Part shown: positions 41,603 through 50,418 of the stretch, piece after piece
Position numbering within the stretch: the first letter of the stretch is position 1
Layout of the letters: every line of letters begins with the position of its first letter
NCBI RefSeq assembly: GCF_036311985.1
Contig: NZ_JAZDCJ010000014.1
Strand: one strand, 5' to 3'
Origin: JAZDCJ01 sp036311985
Lineage (GTDB): Bacteria > Actinomycetota > Actinomycetes > Actinomycetales > Micrococcaceae
DNA length: 59,600 bases
Program-made: the position numbers and the translations under genes
The notes under the pieces: generated by a model
What the model saw: only the letters and a program-made list of their open reading frames with translations
What the model was told of the DNA's origin: nothing
Databases searched by the model: none

Positions 41603-42220
41603 GTGCCTATCTCTGCTGAAAACATCGTATGGATCGACTGCGAAATGACCGGCCTGAGCCTGCAGACCGACGCCCTCATCGAAGTCGCCGTCCTCGTCAC
41701 CGACCCCGAGCTGAACATCCTCGGCGACGGAGTGGACATCGTGATCAAGCCCGATTTGGAGGCCCTCGAGCAGATGGGCGACTTCGTGCGCGGCATGCAC
41801 ACGGACAGCGGCCTGCTGGACGAGTTGGGGAACGGGACCGACCTCGAGACCGCCACGGAGGAAGTCCTCGCCTACATCCGCGAGTGGGTCCGCGAGCCCG
41901 GCAAGGCCCCGCTGGCCGGCAATTCGATCGGGACGGACCGGAACTTCCTGGCCCGCGACATGCCCGGCGTCATCGACCACCTCCACTACCGCGTCATCGA
42001 CGTCTCCACCATCAAGGAGCTCTCGCGGCGCTGGTATCCGCGGGCCTACTTCCAGGCGCCGCCGAAGACGGGTGGCCACCGGGCGCTCGGCGACATCCGC
42101 GACTCCATCGAGGAGCTGCGGTACTACCGCGCCGCGGTCATGGTTCCCGCGCCCGGGCCGGACAGCAAGACGGCGCAGGCCATTTCGCGGGGCATCACGG
42201 AGCAGCGGGCCACGCCCTAG
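41603..42220 (+). CDS. orn: Oligoribonuclease
   Basis: 205-residue DEDDh 3'-5' exonuclease that degrades 2-5 nt RNA oligomers and pGpG. Asp12 and Glu14 lie in IDCEMTGL; NSIGTDRNFLARDMP and HRALGDIRDSIEELRYYR hold the remaining acidic and histidine residues. The length is slightly above the 180-residue norm because of a C-terminal tail. The GTG start sits directly after a TAGATT -10 hexamer, so the message is probably leaderless. tRNA-His follows 140 bp downstream. Confidence 0.95.
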   Translation: MPISAENIVWIDCEMTGLSLQTDALIEVAVLVTDPELNILGDGVDIVIKPDLEALEQMGDFVRGMHTDSGLLDELGNGTDLETATEEVLAYIREWVREPGKAPLAGNSIGTDRNFLARDMPGVIDHLHYRVIDVSTIKELSRRWYPRAYFQAPPKTGGHRALGDIRDSIEELRYYRAAVMVPAPGPDSKTAQAISRGITEQRATP

Positions 42221-42360
42221 CGCCGAGGGCGGCAGTGTGCCGCACGGCACACCACCCCCGATTCCTCATCGGCGCTCGAATGTGTGTAGACTGTTATCCG
42301 TTGCCCGGACGGCAGGGATGCAGATCCACTGCCGGCGGGCACCGCGCCGAACGGCGCAAT

Positions 42361-42437
42361 GGTGGGTATAGCTCAGTTGGCAGAGCGTCTGGTTGTGGTC
42401 CAGAAGGTCGCGGGTTCAAGCCCCGTTACTCACCCCA
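42361..42437 (+). tRNA. tRNA-His (anticodon GUG)
   Basis: Cloverleaf with an extra G at position -1 opposite C73, the tRNA-His hallmark. Acceptor GUGGGUA/UACUCAC, anticodon stem UCUGG/CCAGA with loop UUGUGGU, T loop GUUCAAGCC. The 3' CCA is encoded, unlike in the other tRNAs of this window. Confidence 0.95.
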
Positions 42438-42443
42438 GAGAAG

Positions 42444-42471
42444 CCGCCCCGGATCCGTCCGGGGCGGTTTT
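42444..42471 (+). terminator. Intrinsic terminator of tRNA-His
   Basis: Ten-base-pair stem CCGCCCCGGA/TCCGGGGCGG with a 4-nt loop, followed by TTTT. The most canonical Rho-independent terminator in the window. Confidence 0.9.
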
Positions 42472-42526
42472 GTGTCATCCAACGCCCCGACCCGGCGGGC
42501 CGGGCCCGCCCCCACGAGGAGGAAGC

Positions 42527-43099
42527 ATGGCGGTTCGTCCCGTCGTCGTCTACGGCGAAGAGTCCCTGCATCGGCGGGCCGCCGAGGTCCAGGACTTCGA
42601 TCAGGAACTCCGCGACCTCGTCGCGGACATGTTCGAGACCATGGACGCCGCCCACGGGGTCGGCCTCGCGGCGCCACAGATCGGCGTCGGGCTGCGGATC
42701 TTCACCTACGAGTACGAGAACGACGACGGCGTGGCCCCGCGCGGCGTCCTGGTCAACCCCAGGTTGACCCTCTCCAAGGTCTCCGGCGCGTCCCCGGACC
42801 CCGACGACGAGGTCGAGGGCTGCCTCTCCGCCCCCGGCCTGTCCTTCCCCCTCAAGCGGGCCGACTACGCCCGGGTGCAGGGCTTCGACGCCGACGGACG
42901 GGAGGTCGACTTCGAGGCGACCGGCTGGTTCGCGCGCGTCATGCAGCACGAATACGACCACCTGGACGGCCTCCTCTACGTGGACAAGCTCAACCCGACG
43001 TGGACGCGCCGCTGGAAGAAGGCGAAGAAGTCCCTCGGGTGGGGCGTGCCCGGACACTCGTGGATGCCCGGGGTCGACCCCGATCCGTTCGGCCACTGA
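42527..43099 (+). CDS. def: Peptide deformylase
   Basis: 190-residue metallohydrolase that removes the formyl group from nascent proteins. Motif 1 is G44-VGLAAPQ, motif 2 EGCLS with Cys99 as metal ligand, and motif 3 QHEYDH with H141, E142 and H145. This is a type I/III-like actinobacterial form with a Lys/Arg- and Pro-rich C-terminal tail. ATG 42527 has a strong GAGGAGG. It is flanked by the tRNA-His terminator and by a bidirectional palindrome shared with gapB. Confidence 0.95.
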   Translation: MAVRPVVVYGEESLHRRAAEVQDFDQELRDLVADMFETMDAAHGVGLAAPQIGVGLRIFTYEYENDDGVAPRGVLVNPRLTLSKVSGASPDPDDEVEGCLSAPGLSFPLKRADYARVQGFDADGREVDFEATGWFARVMQHEYDHLDGLLYVDKLNPTWTRRWKKAKKSLGWGVPGHSWMPGVDPDPFGH

Positions 43100-43123
43100 C
43101 GTCCCGCGGCGGCGAGGCCGCAA

Positions 43124-43167
43124 CGAGGAAGGGACGCCGCCCCGATCGGGGCGGCGTCCCTTCCTCG
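43124..43167. terminator. 44-bp perfect palindrome between def and gapB
   Basis: Twenty-base arms around GATC, 24 bp after the def stop and 33 bp after the gapB stop. It should end both convergent transcripts. Confidence 0.85.
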
Positions 43168-43200
43168 CTCTGCACGCCCGCGGACCGGGCGTGGAGGCCG

Positions 43201-44670
43201 TTAGGCGTTGATCTCGACCGGGGCCGATTCCTCGACGGACGGGTAGGCCCGCGGGTGGGTTCCGGCCATCTCCTCGATGACGCGGACCACCTGGCAGGAG
43301 TAGCCGAACTCGTTGTCGTACCAGACGTAGACGACGGCGTTCTTGCCGGTGGCGATCGTGGCCAGGCCGTCCACGATGCCCGCGCGGCGGGATCCGATGA
43401 AGTCCGTGGACACGACCTCGGGCGAATCGATGTAGTCGATCTGCTTGTGCAGGGGCGAGGTCAGCGAGGCCTGCCGTAGGTAGGTGTTGAGCTCCTCCTT
43501 GGTGGTCTCGCGCTCGAGGTTCAGGTTCAGGATCGCCATCGACACGTCCGGGGTGGGGACGCGGATCGCGTTGCCGGTGAGCTTGCCCTCGAACTCGGGC
43601 AGCGCCTTGGACACGGCCTTGGCCGCCCCGGTCTCCGTGATCACCATGTTCAGCGCCGCCGAGCGTCCCCGCCGGTCTCCCTTGTGGAAGTTGTCGATCA
43701 GGTTCTGGTCGTTCGTGAACGAGTGGACGGTCTCCACGTGGCCGTGGGAGACGCCGAACTCGTCGTTGAGCGCCTTGAGGACGGGCGTGATCGCGTTGGT
43801 CGTGCAGGAGGCCGCCGAGACGATCGTGTCCTCGGCGGTGATGTCCGCGTGGTTGATTCCGTGGACGACGTTCTTCAGGTCGCCCTTGCCTGGCGCCGTC
43901 AGCAGCACGCGGGCGACCCCGCGGGACTGCAGGTGCTGCGAAAGCCCCTCGCGGTCGCGCCAGCGTCCCGTGTTGTCCACGACGATCGCGTTGTCGATCC
44001 CGTAGGCGGTGTAGTCCACCGTGGACGGATCGTTGGAGTAGATGACCTGGATCAGCGTGCCGTTGGCGAGGATCGTGTTGTTCTCCTCGTCGACCGTGAT
44101 GGAGCCGTCGAACGGGCCGTGCACGGAGTCGCGGCGCAGCAGGGAGGCGCGCTTGACGAGGTCGTTGGCGCCGCCGTTGCGGACCACGATCGCCCTCAGG
44201 CGCAGGCCGTAGCCGCCGCGCTCGATCAGGATGCGGGCCAGGAGCCGGCCGATGCGGCCGAAGCCGTAGAGGACGACGTCGGTCGGCTCGGCGTCGGTGG
44301 CGCCCGCGGCGCCCACCTTGGCGCCGAACTCCTCCTTGAGGAAGGCGGACAGCTCCGTCCCCCCGGGCTGCTGCCGGAACTTCCTCACGAGCCGCGCGAG
44401 GTCGGCGGAGACGGCGCCCAGGTTCAGGCCGACGAGGGCCTGGAGCAGCGGGAAGGTCTCCTCGAGCGGCAGCTCGGCGCCGTCGACGTGGCGGGCGATG
44501 CGGTGGGCCTTGAGGATGTCGATGGCCGACTTGTTGATGAGCTTGCGTCCGTAGATCGACGTCACCACGTTGTTCTTGCGGTAGAGCCGCCCGATGAGCG
44601 GGATCATGGCCTCGGCGAGTTCTTCCCGGCCGCTCCATTCCTCGAGGGCGGCCACAGACTGCTGGGTCAC
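43201..44670 (-). CDS. gapB: Glyceraldehyde-3-phosphate dehydrogenase, long GapB type
   Basis: 489-residue dehydrogenase. The NAD(P) fold GFGRIGR is at 136-142 and the catalytic Cys289 is in SAASCTTNAITP. The first ~130 residues are an extra N-terminal region absent from 335-residue glycolytic enzymes; the same layout is seen in the gluconeogenic GapB of Corynebacterium glutamicum. A gluconeogenic, NADP-linked role is therefore likely. GTG 44670 has GGAAGGA 6 nt before it and is preferred to the long upstream open frame. No glycolytic neighbours (pgk, tpiA) are in the window. Confidence 0.88.
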   Translation of the reverse strand: MTQQSVAALEEWSGREELAEAMIPLIGRLYRKNNVVTSIYGRKLINKSAIDILKAHRIARHVDGAELPLEETFPLLQALVGLNLGAVSADLARLVRKFRQQPGGTELSAFLKEEFGAKVGAAGATDAEPTDVVLYGFGRIGRLLARILIERGGYGLRLRAIVVRNGGANDLVKRASLLRRDSVHGPFDGSITVDEENNTILANGTLIQVIYSNDPSTVDYTAYGIDNAIVVDNTGRWRDREGLSQHLQSRGVARVLLTAPGKGDLKNVVHGINHADITAEDTIVSAASCTTNAITPVLKALNDEFGVSHGHVETVHSFTNDQNLIDNFHKGDRRGRSAALNMVITETGAAKAVSKALPEFEGKLTGNAIRVPTPDVSMAILNLNLERETTKEELNTYLRQASLTSPLHKQIDYIDSPEVVSTDFIGSRRAGIVDGLATIATGKNAVVYVWYDNEFGYSCQVVRVIEEMAGTHPRAYPSVEESAPVEINA

Positions 44671-44859
44671 TTGTTGTCCTTCCAATTCAGCCGGCCGGGA
44701 TCCACTGGCCGGTTGGCACCGCGAAAGCACCATTGCAGATACGGTTGGTCGGGGTATCAGGATCTTTCCCCATGGGCTGGGCCCGCCTTCCATTCTAGGC
44801 TCTCGCGCCGGCCCGCCCGGACCCCAGGCGGTGAAGCCTGTCACAGGTCCTCGACCAGC

Positions 44860-46968
44860 TCACTCCAGAAGGGCGGCGAGCCCCTCCTCGATGTGCCGGT
44901 GCATCGTCCGCGCATAGCTCGCGGTCAGGTGGTTGTTGTCGCGATAGACCATGACGCCGTCGATGACGGCGGGGCATTCGCCGCCGATGCAGACGGCGTC
45001 GCCGAGGTCGAGGAGGCGCGCCCCCTCGAGCTGCTCCACGGCATACATCTCGGAGCTCTTCGGGAGGAGGACGCTGTTCCTGCTCCAGACGCACTCCGTG
45101 AGCGACTCCTCGTGCGCGGCCACGCACGAGGGGACATTGGTCCCCGGGCGCGGGAGGTTCCTGACGGCCAGCACGGGAACGCCGCGCTCCAAGACCGGCT
45201 CCCAGATGGCGGCTTGGGCGCCACCGACGGCTTCCGCGCCCGCTTCGACTCCCTCGCCTGTGCCGCTCAGCTCATACCGCGAGGACACGCTGACGACCCC
45301 GGCGACATCGGAGGCGTTGATCTTCCCCTGGACCGCGGCGCCCCAGGCCTGGCAGCTGTCGTTGGCCTGTCCGTTGTAGTCCACGGCACCGGCCGCCCAG
45401 GGACACGAGCTCTTCATGTAGGTCACGAGCCGGACGCCGAGGTCGGCCGCGGCCTTGTCGAATCCTGCGAGCAGCATGCCGGCATGGGAGTCGCCGACGT
45501 ACACGATGGTCTCGGCGCCGTCCGGGTCGCCGTAGACGCACTCCAGGAGCTCGGGAACACGCGTCCCCTGCATGCACTCCTGTCCGAACGTGTCCTGGTC
45601 GGCCTCCAACACGCCGGGTACGATCTCCGGGAACGAGTCCGCAGGAACCGTGGCCGCTCCCGTCAACAGGGAGGCCGCGCCGCGCTCGATGTCCTGACCG
45701 GCGACGCCCCAGTATTCGGTGTTCGCTGCTCGTTCCGGATCGCCGAGCGGGGCTTCCGTGCGGGGAACCTGCAGGTAGAGCAGGCCGGCGGCGACGATGC
45801 AGGCGAGGGACGCGGCGAGGGTCGGAACGAAGATTCGGCGTTCACGCGTCTGCTTCTTGGCGTGCCGGAGGAAGGGCTCCTCGACGAAGCGCCGACTCAG
45901 CCAGGCGGGCACCACGGAGAGGGCCACGATCAGCAGTCCAAGCCTCCAACCGGGCTGTCCCCACAGCGCCTCGGCGACGATGAGCAGGGGCCAATGCCAG
46001 AGGTACAGGGAGTAGGAGAGGTCCCCGATGAAGACCATCGGGGGCAGCGAAAGGAGCCGGGCACCGGCTGTCTGCTGGCTGGCCAGGCCCGCCAGGATGA
46101 CGACGGCGGCTCCGAGGACCGGCAGCGCGGCGGCGTAGCCCGGGAAGACGGTGGTCTTGTCGAACGTCAGCACGGAAAGGGTGATGGCACCGAGGCCCGA
46201 CAACGCCAGCGGCCCGGCAAGCCGTCCCAGCCGGGCGGCGAGTACGGGCCCGAAGATCGCCAAGGCGGCACCGATCGACAGTTCCCAGGCCCGCGTCGTC
46301 GTCACGAAGTAGGCGGGGCCGGGGTTCTCGTGGCTCAGCGCGACCGACCAGATGAAGGACGGCACCGCCACGAGCGTGAGGGCGATGGCGTAGCCGGGCA
46401 TCCGTGAGCCCCACCGGCGCAGGGCCAACGTGGAGACGATCACCATGACCACTGGCCAGACGATGTAGTACTGCTCTTCGACGGCGAGGGACCAGAAGTG
46501 CTGCAGCGGGCTGGCCTCGGCGTCACGTGCCATGTAGTCCAAGGAGCTCTGGGCAAAGAGCCAGTTCACCACATAGAGCGCACTCGCGATCGCGTCCTTG
46601 GCGATCTGTTCCCACCGTGTCATGGGCAGGAACGCGAAGCTCAGGACGATGGTCGCGAGGAGTGCCACGCACGCCGCCGGCAGAATGCGCGCCGCGCGCC
46701 GCGAGTAGAAGCGGACGATCGAGAACCGGCCGGTCCGCTGGAGTTCGCGGTGGATCCCGCCCGTGATCAGGAAACCGGAAATGACGAAGAAGATGTCGAC
46801 GCCGATGAAACCGCCGTCCGCCAGCGGGAATCCCGCGTGGTAGATCAGGACCGTCAGCACGGCAATCGCCCGCAGGCCCTGGATGTCGAGGCGGAAGCCG
46901 GTGGCTTGCCGGCCCGGAACGCCGGGGCGGGCCGGGGCGGATCGGCCGGTGGTGGTGCCCTGAGACAT
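44860..46968 (-). CDS. OatA-like acyltransferase: AT3 membrane domain plus SGNH domain
   Basis: 702-residue protein. Residues ~25-385 are an acyltransferase-3 domain with about ten membrane segments, with LIYHAGFP (catalytic His) and RFYSRRAARILPA near the start. After an eleventh segment comes an extracytoplasmic SGNH hydrolase domain with YVGDSHAG (Ser) and the C-terminal DNNHLTASYA (Asp/His). Such proteins O-acetylate peptidoglycan or cell-wall polysaccharides. ATG 46968 is used. The two cysteine pairs in the SGNH part may form disulfides. It stands alone, between gapB and rnpB. Confidence 0.88.
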   Translation of the reverse strand: MSQGTTTGRSAPARPGVPGRQATGFRLDIQGLRAIAVLTVLIYHAGFPLADGGFIGVDIFFVISGFLITGGIHRELQRTGRFSIVRFYSRRAARILPAACVALLATIVLSFAFLPMTRWEQIAKDAIASALYVVNWLFAQSSLDYMARDAEASPLQHFWSLAVEEQYYIVWPVVMVIVSTLALRRWGSRMPGYAIALTLVAVPSFIWSVALSHENPGPAYFVTTTRAWELSIGAALAIFGPVLAARLGRLAGPLALSGLGAITLSVLTFDKTTVFPGYAAALPVLGAAVVILAGLASQQTAGARLLSLPPMVFIGDLSYSLYLWHWPLLIVAEALWGQPGWRLGLLIVALSVVPAWLSRRFVEEPFLRHAKKQTRERRIFVPTLAASLACIVAAGLLYLQVPRTEAPLGDPERAANTEYWGVAGQDIERGAASLLTGAATVPADSFPEIVPGVLEADQDTFGQECMQGTRVPELLECVYGDPDGAETIVYVGDSHAGMLLAGFDKAAADLGVRLVTYMKSSCPWAAGAVDYNGQANDSCQAWGAAVQGKINASDVAGVVSVSSRYELSGTGEGVEAGAEAVGGAQAAIWEPVLERGVPVLAVRNLPRPGTNVPSCVAAHEESLTECVWSRNSVLLPKSSEMYAVEQLEGARLLDLGDAVCIGGECPAVIDGVMVYRDNNHLTASYARTMHRHIEEGLAALLE

Positions 46969-47050
46969 AGACGCTTCCCGGTAGGTAACGATTGGGTGAC
47001 GGTCGATTCTAGCAAGCCGAACCGCTCCGGGGCGCCAGACCGGGCCGGGG

Positions 47051-47420
47051 GACGGGATGGCCTGTACGCCGGGTTCTGTTCCGGAGCCGGTTGCCCGGCT
47101 TCCGGCGACGATCATCCATCTAGGGCCACCGTTGCCGATGGCCTCGAGCGGCCTACCCGGCTGCTCGGGCGGACAGCCCTCGATCACAGCCTGTCTGGCC
47201 TTGCTCCAGGTGGGGTTTACCGAGCCGGTCCGGTCACCCGGGCCGCTGGTGGTCTCTTACACCACCGTTTCACCCTGACCCGCGCGCGGCGGGCGGTCTC
47301 TTTTCTGTGGCACTGGCCTGCGGGTTGCCCCGAGTGGGCGTTACCCACCACCCTGTCCTGCGGAGCCCGGACGTTCCTCGGGCCGCCATCGGCGGCACGC
47401 GATCGTCCAGCCATCCCGTC
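47051..47420 (-). ncRNA. rnpB: RNase P RNA, class A
   Basis: Catalytic RNA of tRNA 5' maturation, about 370 nt. Conserved segments on the minus strand are GAGGAACGTCCGGGCTCC, CAGGGTGGTGGGTAACGCC, ACAGAAAAGAGAC, GGTAAACCCCACC, AGATGGATGATC and ACAGAACCCGGC. The ends are set by P1: 47410-47420 pairs perfectly with 47051-47061. The 5' end is about 9 bp after a TACAAT -10 hexamer. The two upstream helices (P3 and P12) are G+C-rich, as in other actinobacteria. The minus-strand frame of the acyltransferase does not extend into it. Confidence 0.95.
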
Positions 47421-47428
47421 CATCGGTC

Positions 47429-47434
47429 ATTGTA
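47429..47434 (-). promoter_or_regulatory. Predicted -10 element of rnpB
   Basis: TACAAT on the minus strand, about 8 bp before the predicted RNA 5' end. It lies in a 55-bp region shared with the divergent yaaA promoter. Confidence 0.65.
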
Positions 47435-47462
47435 TCCCGCCGCGAGCCGAGAGCCTCTTGGC

Positions 47463-47468
47463 TAGGCT
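47463..47468 (+). promoter_or_regulatory. Predicted -10 element of yaaA
   Basis: TAGGCT, 7 nt before GTG 47476. Leaderless spacing. Confidence 0.5.
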
Positions 47469-47475
47469 GGTCGGC

Positions 47476-48258
47476 GTGCTGATTCTCCTCCCGCCCTCCG
47501 AGGGCAAGCATGCCGCGGACCACGGCGAGCCCTTCTCCCTCGATTCCCTGTCCTTCCCGGGCCTCGGCCCCGAGCGCGGCCACGTGCTCGCTGCCCTGGC
47601 CGAGGCCTCCTCGGGCGAGGACGCCCATGCGGTCCTAGGCGTCGGCGAGTCCCTCGCCCACGAGATCGCCCGGAACCGGCGGCTCACGGAGCTTCCCGCG
47701 GCCCCGGCCCATACCGTCTACACGGGCGTCCTCTACGAGGCCCTCGGATACTCCGGCCTGACAGCCCCCCAGCGCCGGAAGGCCGACGCGTCGATCGTCG
47801 TGGTCTCCGCGCTCTGGGGCGCCGTGGGCTTCGCCGACCGGATCCCGGCCTACCGCCTCTCGATGTCCGTGAAGCTCCCGGGCATCGGCGGCCTCCCGGC
47901 TTGGTGGAAGCCGCGCCTGACGCCCGTCCTGGACGAGCGCTCCGGCGACGGCCTCGTCGTCGACTGCCGTTCCAGCAGCTACGCAGCCGCCTACGCTCCC
48001 CCGCCGGCCCGGACGGTCGCCGTCTCCGTGGTCCAGGAACGGGGCGGCGCCCGGAAGGTCGTGTCCCACTTCGCCAAGCACACCCGCGGCGAGCTCGCGC
48101 GGCACCTGCTGACGAGGCCGGGACGCCGCCCCGGAACACCGCACGCCGTGCTCACCGCCGCCCGGGAGAAGTGGCGGGCCGAGCTCGTCCCCGCCACCGC
48201 CCGGAAACCCCACCAGCTCGTCGTCGTCCTCCCGGAGGACCACAGCTTCTCCGTGTGA
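47476..48258 (+). CDS. yaaA: YaaA family peroxide stress protein
   Basis: 260-residue cytosolic protein of the YaaA/DUF328 family. ILLPPSEGK at the N-terminus, YTGVLYEALGY, SALWGAVGFADRIPAYRLSM and VVSHFAKHTRGELARHL are the conserved blocks. In E. coli YaaA limits free iron and protects DNA during peroxide stress; its biochemical activity is uncertain. GTG 47476 is the start because it follows TAGGCT by 7 nt. It is divergent from rnpB. Confidence 0.85.
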   Translation: MLILLPPSEGKHAADHGEPFSLDSLSFPGLGPERGHVLAALAEASSGEDAHAVLGVGESLAHEIARNRRLTELPAAPAHTVYTGVLYEALGYSGLTAPQRRKADASIVVVSALWGAVGFADRIPAYRLSMSVKLPGIGGLPAWWKPRLTPVLDERSGDGLVVDCRSSSYAAAYAPPPARTVAVSVVQERGGARKVVSHFAKHTRGELARHLLTRPGRRPGTPHAVLTAAREKWRAELVPATARKPHQLVVVLPEDHSFSV

Positions 48259-48386
48259 GCGGACCCCTCTTCTCGGGCCCGAGCGGTCCCTCCGCTCCGT
48301 GACGGACCGGTGACGCCAGGGAGCCTAAGCTCGCAGGGTCATCCCGCCGGACGCTGCGGTGCCCGGCCGTCCGAGAGAAGAAGACC

Positions 48387-49490
48387 ATGCCTCAGCTTGA
48401 ACCAGAGCCGCTGGACGCCGCCTGGGCGGCGGCGCGGCCGCAAAGTGGCGACGTCCCGCAGGAACTCAACGACCCGGCCAACTACCTCGTCTTCGACCGC
48501 GTCGCCGACGCCACCGGCGAAGGGCCTGCCGCGACGAGCGTGGATGCCGACGGCCGCCTCGCGATCACCGACCCCGAGAGCGTCCTGGGCATCGTGCTCG
48601 GTGCTGCCGAACCCAGCACGCCCGAGGACGTCCAGGCAGAGGTGGACGCCCTGCCGCGCTCGGCCGACGACGCGGACCCCGCCGACGGGGGCGGGGCGTA
48701 CGTGCCGGACTGGATCGGCGTGTCCCCCACGCCGTCGATCGCGCCCGCGGCCGATCCCCAGGTCCTGATCCGGCGCAGCGGCGCCAAGGTCCGCCCCGAG
48801 TGGGTCATCCCTCCCGACAACCGCACCCCGTACTACCCCAATACCTATCCGTTCTCCTGCGTGGGCAGGATCTTCGTCTGGCGCAATGCCGCCACTCCGA
48901 ACTGGACGTGGTGGGGCACCGCGGGGCTTCTCGGGACGCGCACCATCCTCACGGCCAGCCACGTCGTGCCCTGGGGTTCGGCGAACTGGAAGGCCCTGTT
49001 CGTCCCCGCGTTCTACGACGGCGCCTCGATCCACGGCTCCTGGGCCGCATCCTGGGTGACCAACGTCCGCGGCTACCAGCGTCATGCCCAGGGCGACGAC
49101 ATGGCCGTGCTGCGCCTCGCCGTGCCGCTCGGCAACAACCTGGGCTGGTTCGGGTTCCAGACCTACCGTCCGGCGTGGCAGGACCGGAACATCTGGACGC
49201 TTCCCGGATACCCGTGGGACAAGGACGGCGGCAACCGGCCGTGGCTGCACTTGAACTTCCCGATCATCGACGACGACAACGACGGCGCCGGGGTCGAGCT
49301 CGAGTACCGGGCCGACACGGAAGGCGGCCAGAGCGGGGCGCCGGTGTTCGCGTGGTTCAGCGGGACGCCGTGCGTCGTCGGCACCCATTCCGGCGGTGAG
49401 GACAACTTCGGGGAACCGCGCCAAAACGTGGCGGCCGGCGGAGCGGCCTTGACCAACCTCCTGCACTGGGCCCGGTCCACCTGGCCGTAG
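48387..49490 (+). CDS. Trypsin-like serine peptidase without signal peptide
   Basis: 367-residue protein. Residues ~155-365 form a chymotrypsin-fold domain with His192 in LTASHVV, Asp238 in GDDMAVLRL and Ser316 in GGQSGAPVF, like glutamyl-endopeptidase/V8 and trypsin-2 families. The first ~130 residues are acidic and disordered (ATGEGPAATSVDADGRL, DALPRSADDADPAD) and could be a propeptide. There is no hydrophobic signal sequence or Tat motif, which is odd for this class. Cys158 and Cys329 may pair. It stands alone between yaaA and a convergent coiled-coil gene. Confidence 0.85.
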   Translation: MPQLEPEPLDAAWAAARPQSGDVPQELNDPANYLVFDRVADATGEGPAATSVDADGRLAITDPESVLGIVLGAAEPSTPEDVQAEVDALPRSADDADPADGGGAYVPDWIGVSPTPSIAPAADPQVLIRRSGAKVRPEWVIPPDNRTPYYPNTYPFSCVGRIFVWRNAATPNWTWWGTAGLLGTRTILTASHVVPWGSANWKALFVPAFYDGASIHGSWAASWVTNVRGYQRHAQGDDMAVLRLAVPLGNNLGWFGFQTYRPAWQDRNIWTLPGYPWDKDGGNRPWLHLNFPIIDDDNDGAGVELEYRADTEGGQSGAPVFAWFSGTPCVVGTHSGGEDNFGEPRQNVAAGGAALTNLLHWARSTWP

Positions 49491-49511
49491 GCCGCCGCGG
49501 TCCGCCCGGGC

Positions 49512-50249
49512 TCAGTTCCAGTCGGCGGACCGCACGAGGATGCAGCCGGAGTCGGGGCAGTAGACGACGTCGTCGTCGGCCGCGGCCTTGATCTCTGCGA
49601 GGTCCCCGGGCGCCAGCTTCATGCCCGAGCCCTCCGACGCGCCGTGGTACAGGCGCGCCGCGCCGATGCCCCGCTGCGCCAGGCGCTTCTCGTACAGCGC
49701 CAGCAACCCCGGGTCGAGCTCGGCGGACAAGGCATCGCGGCCGGACTGGACCTCGCCGCGCTCCGCGCCGACGGCCTCCAGCTCCGAGTCCCGCCGCGCC
49801 TCCTCAGCGGCGAGCGCTGCGTCCGCCTGGGCCGAGGCCGCCGCCGCCTGCTCCCGGGCGGCGCCGACCTCCTCGAGCGCCTCCATGAGCTCCAGCTCGG
49901 CGTCCTCGAGCTCCGACTTCCGCGCCGCGAGGGTCTCGAGCTCGTGCTGGAGTCCCATGAGGCTCTTGGAGTCGCCGAAGCCGCTCTCGAGCTGCTTGCG
50001 GTCCTTCTCGATCCGGGCCTGGACCCGCTCGACCTCCTGCTCGGACGCCGCCAGCGCGGCCCGCGCCTCCTCCTGCGCGGCGTCCGCCTCGGCCAGTTCC
50101 GCCCGCAGCGTGGCCCCGATGGCCGCGGCGGCCGCGACGCCGGGGTCCTGGGCGAGCTCGGCCGCGCGGCGCTTGAGCGCCTGCAGCCGGGAATCGAACG
50201 CCTGCAGGTCCAGCAGGCGGTGCTGCTCCTGCTGCGGGGCCTTGGCCAT
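49512..50249 (-). CDS. COG1579/CT398-like coiled-coil zinc-ribbon protein
   Basis: 245-residue protein. Residues ~10-170 are a long heptad-type coiled coil rich in Ala, Glu and Arg, followed by a C-terminal ribbon. The ribbon keeps only one cysteine pair, YCPDSGC near residue 232, so zinc binding would need other ligands or dimerisation. The family is linked to flagella or secretion in some bacteria, but its role in actinobacteria is unknown. ATG 50249 is used. It lies 22 bp beyond the convergent protease stop and downstream of the Nif3-like gene on the same strand. Confidence 0.8.
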   Translation of the reverse strand: MAKAPQQEQHRLLDLQAFDSRLQALKRRAAELAQDPGVAAAAAIGATLRAELAEADAAQEEARAALAASEQEVERVQARIEKDRKQLESGFGDSKSLMGLQHELETLAARKSELEDAELELMEALEEVGAAREQAAAASAQADAALAAEEARRDSELEAVGAERGEVQSGRDALSAELDPGLLALYEKRLAQRGIGAARLYHGASEGSGMKLAPGDLAEIKAAADDDVVYCPDSGCILVRSADWN

Positions 50250-50418
50250 GGTCGGCTCCGTTCTGCCGGTCCGGGGCTGGCCCGGTTCCGGCGGTGAGTG
50301 CTCTCGCCCGGTGCGGCGGGTGCGGCGCACCGTGATGCCCCAGCCTAGTGCGCACCGACCGCCCCGGGCCACTGGAGGGGCCGCTGCGGCGGACGACGCC
50401 GGGGCCCGGCCCGGGAGC

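Noticed and set aside
46969..47187. In-frame upstream extension of the acyltransferase
   Set aside because: It would overlap the conserved RNase P RNA; ATG 46968 gives the usual N-terminus.
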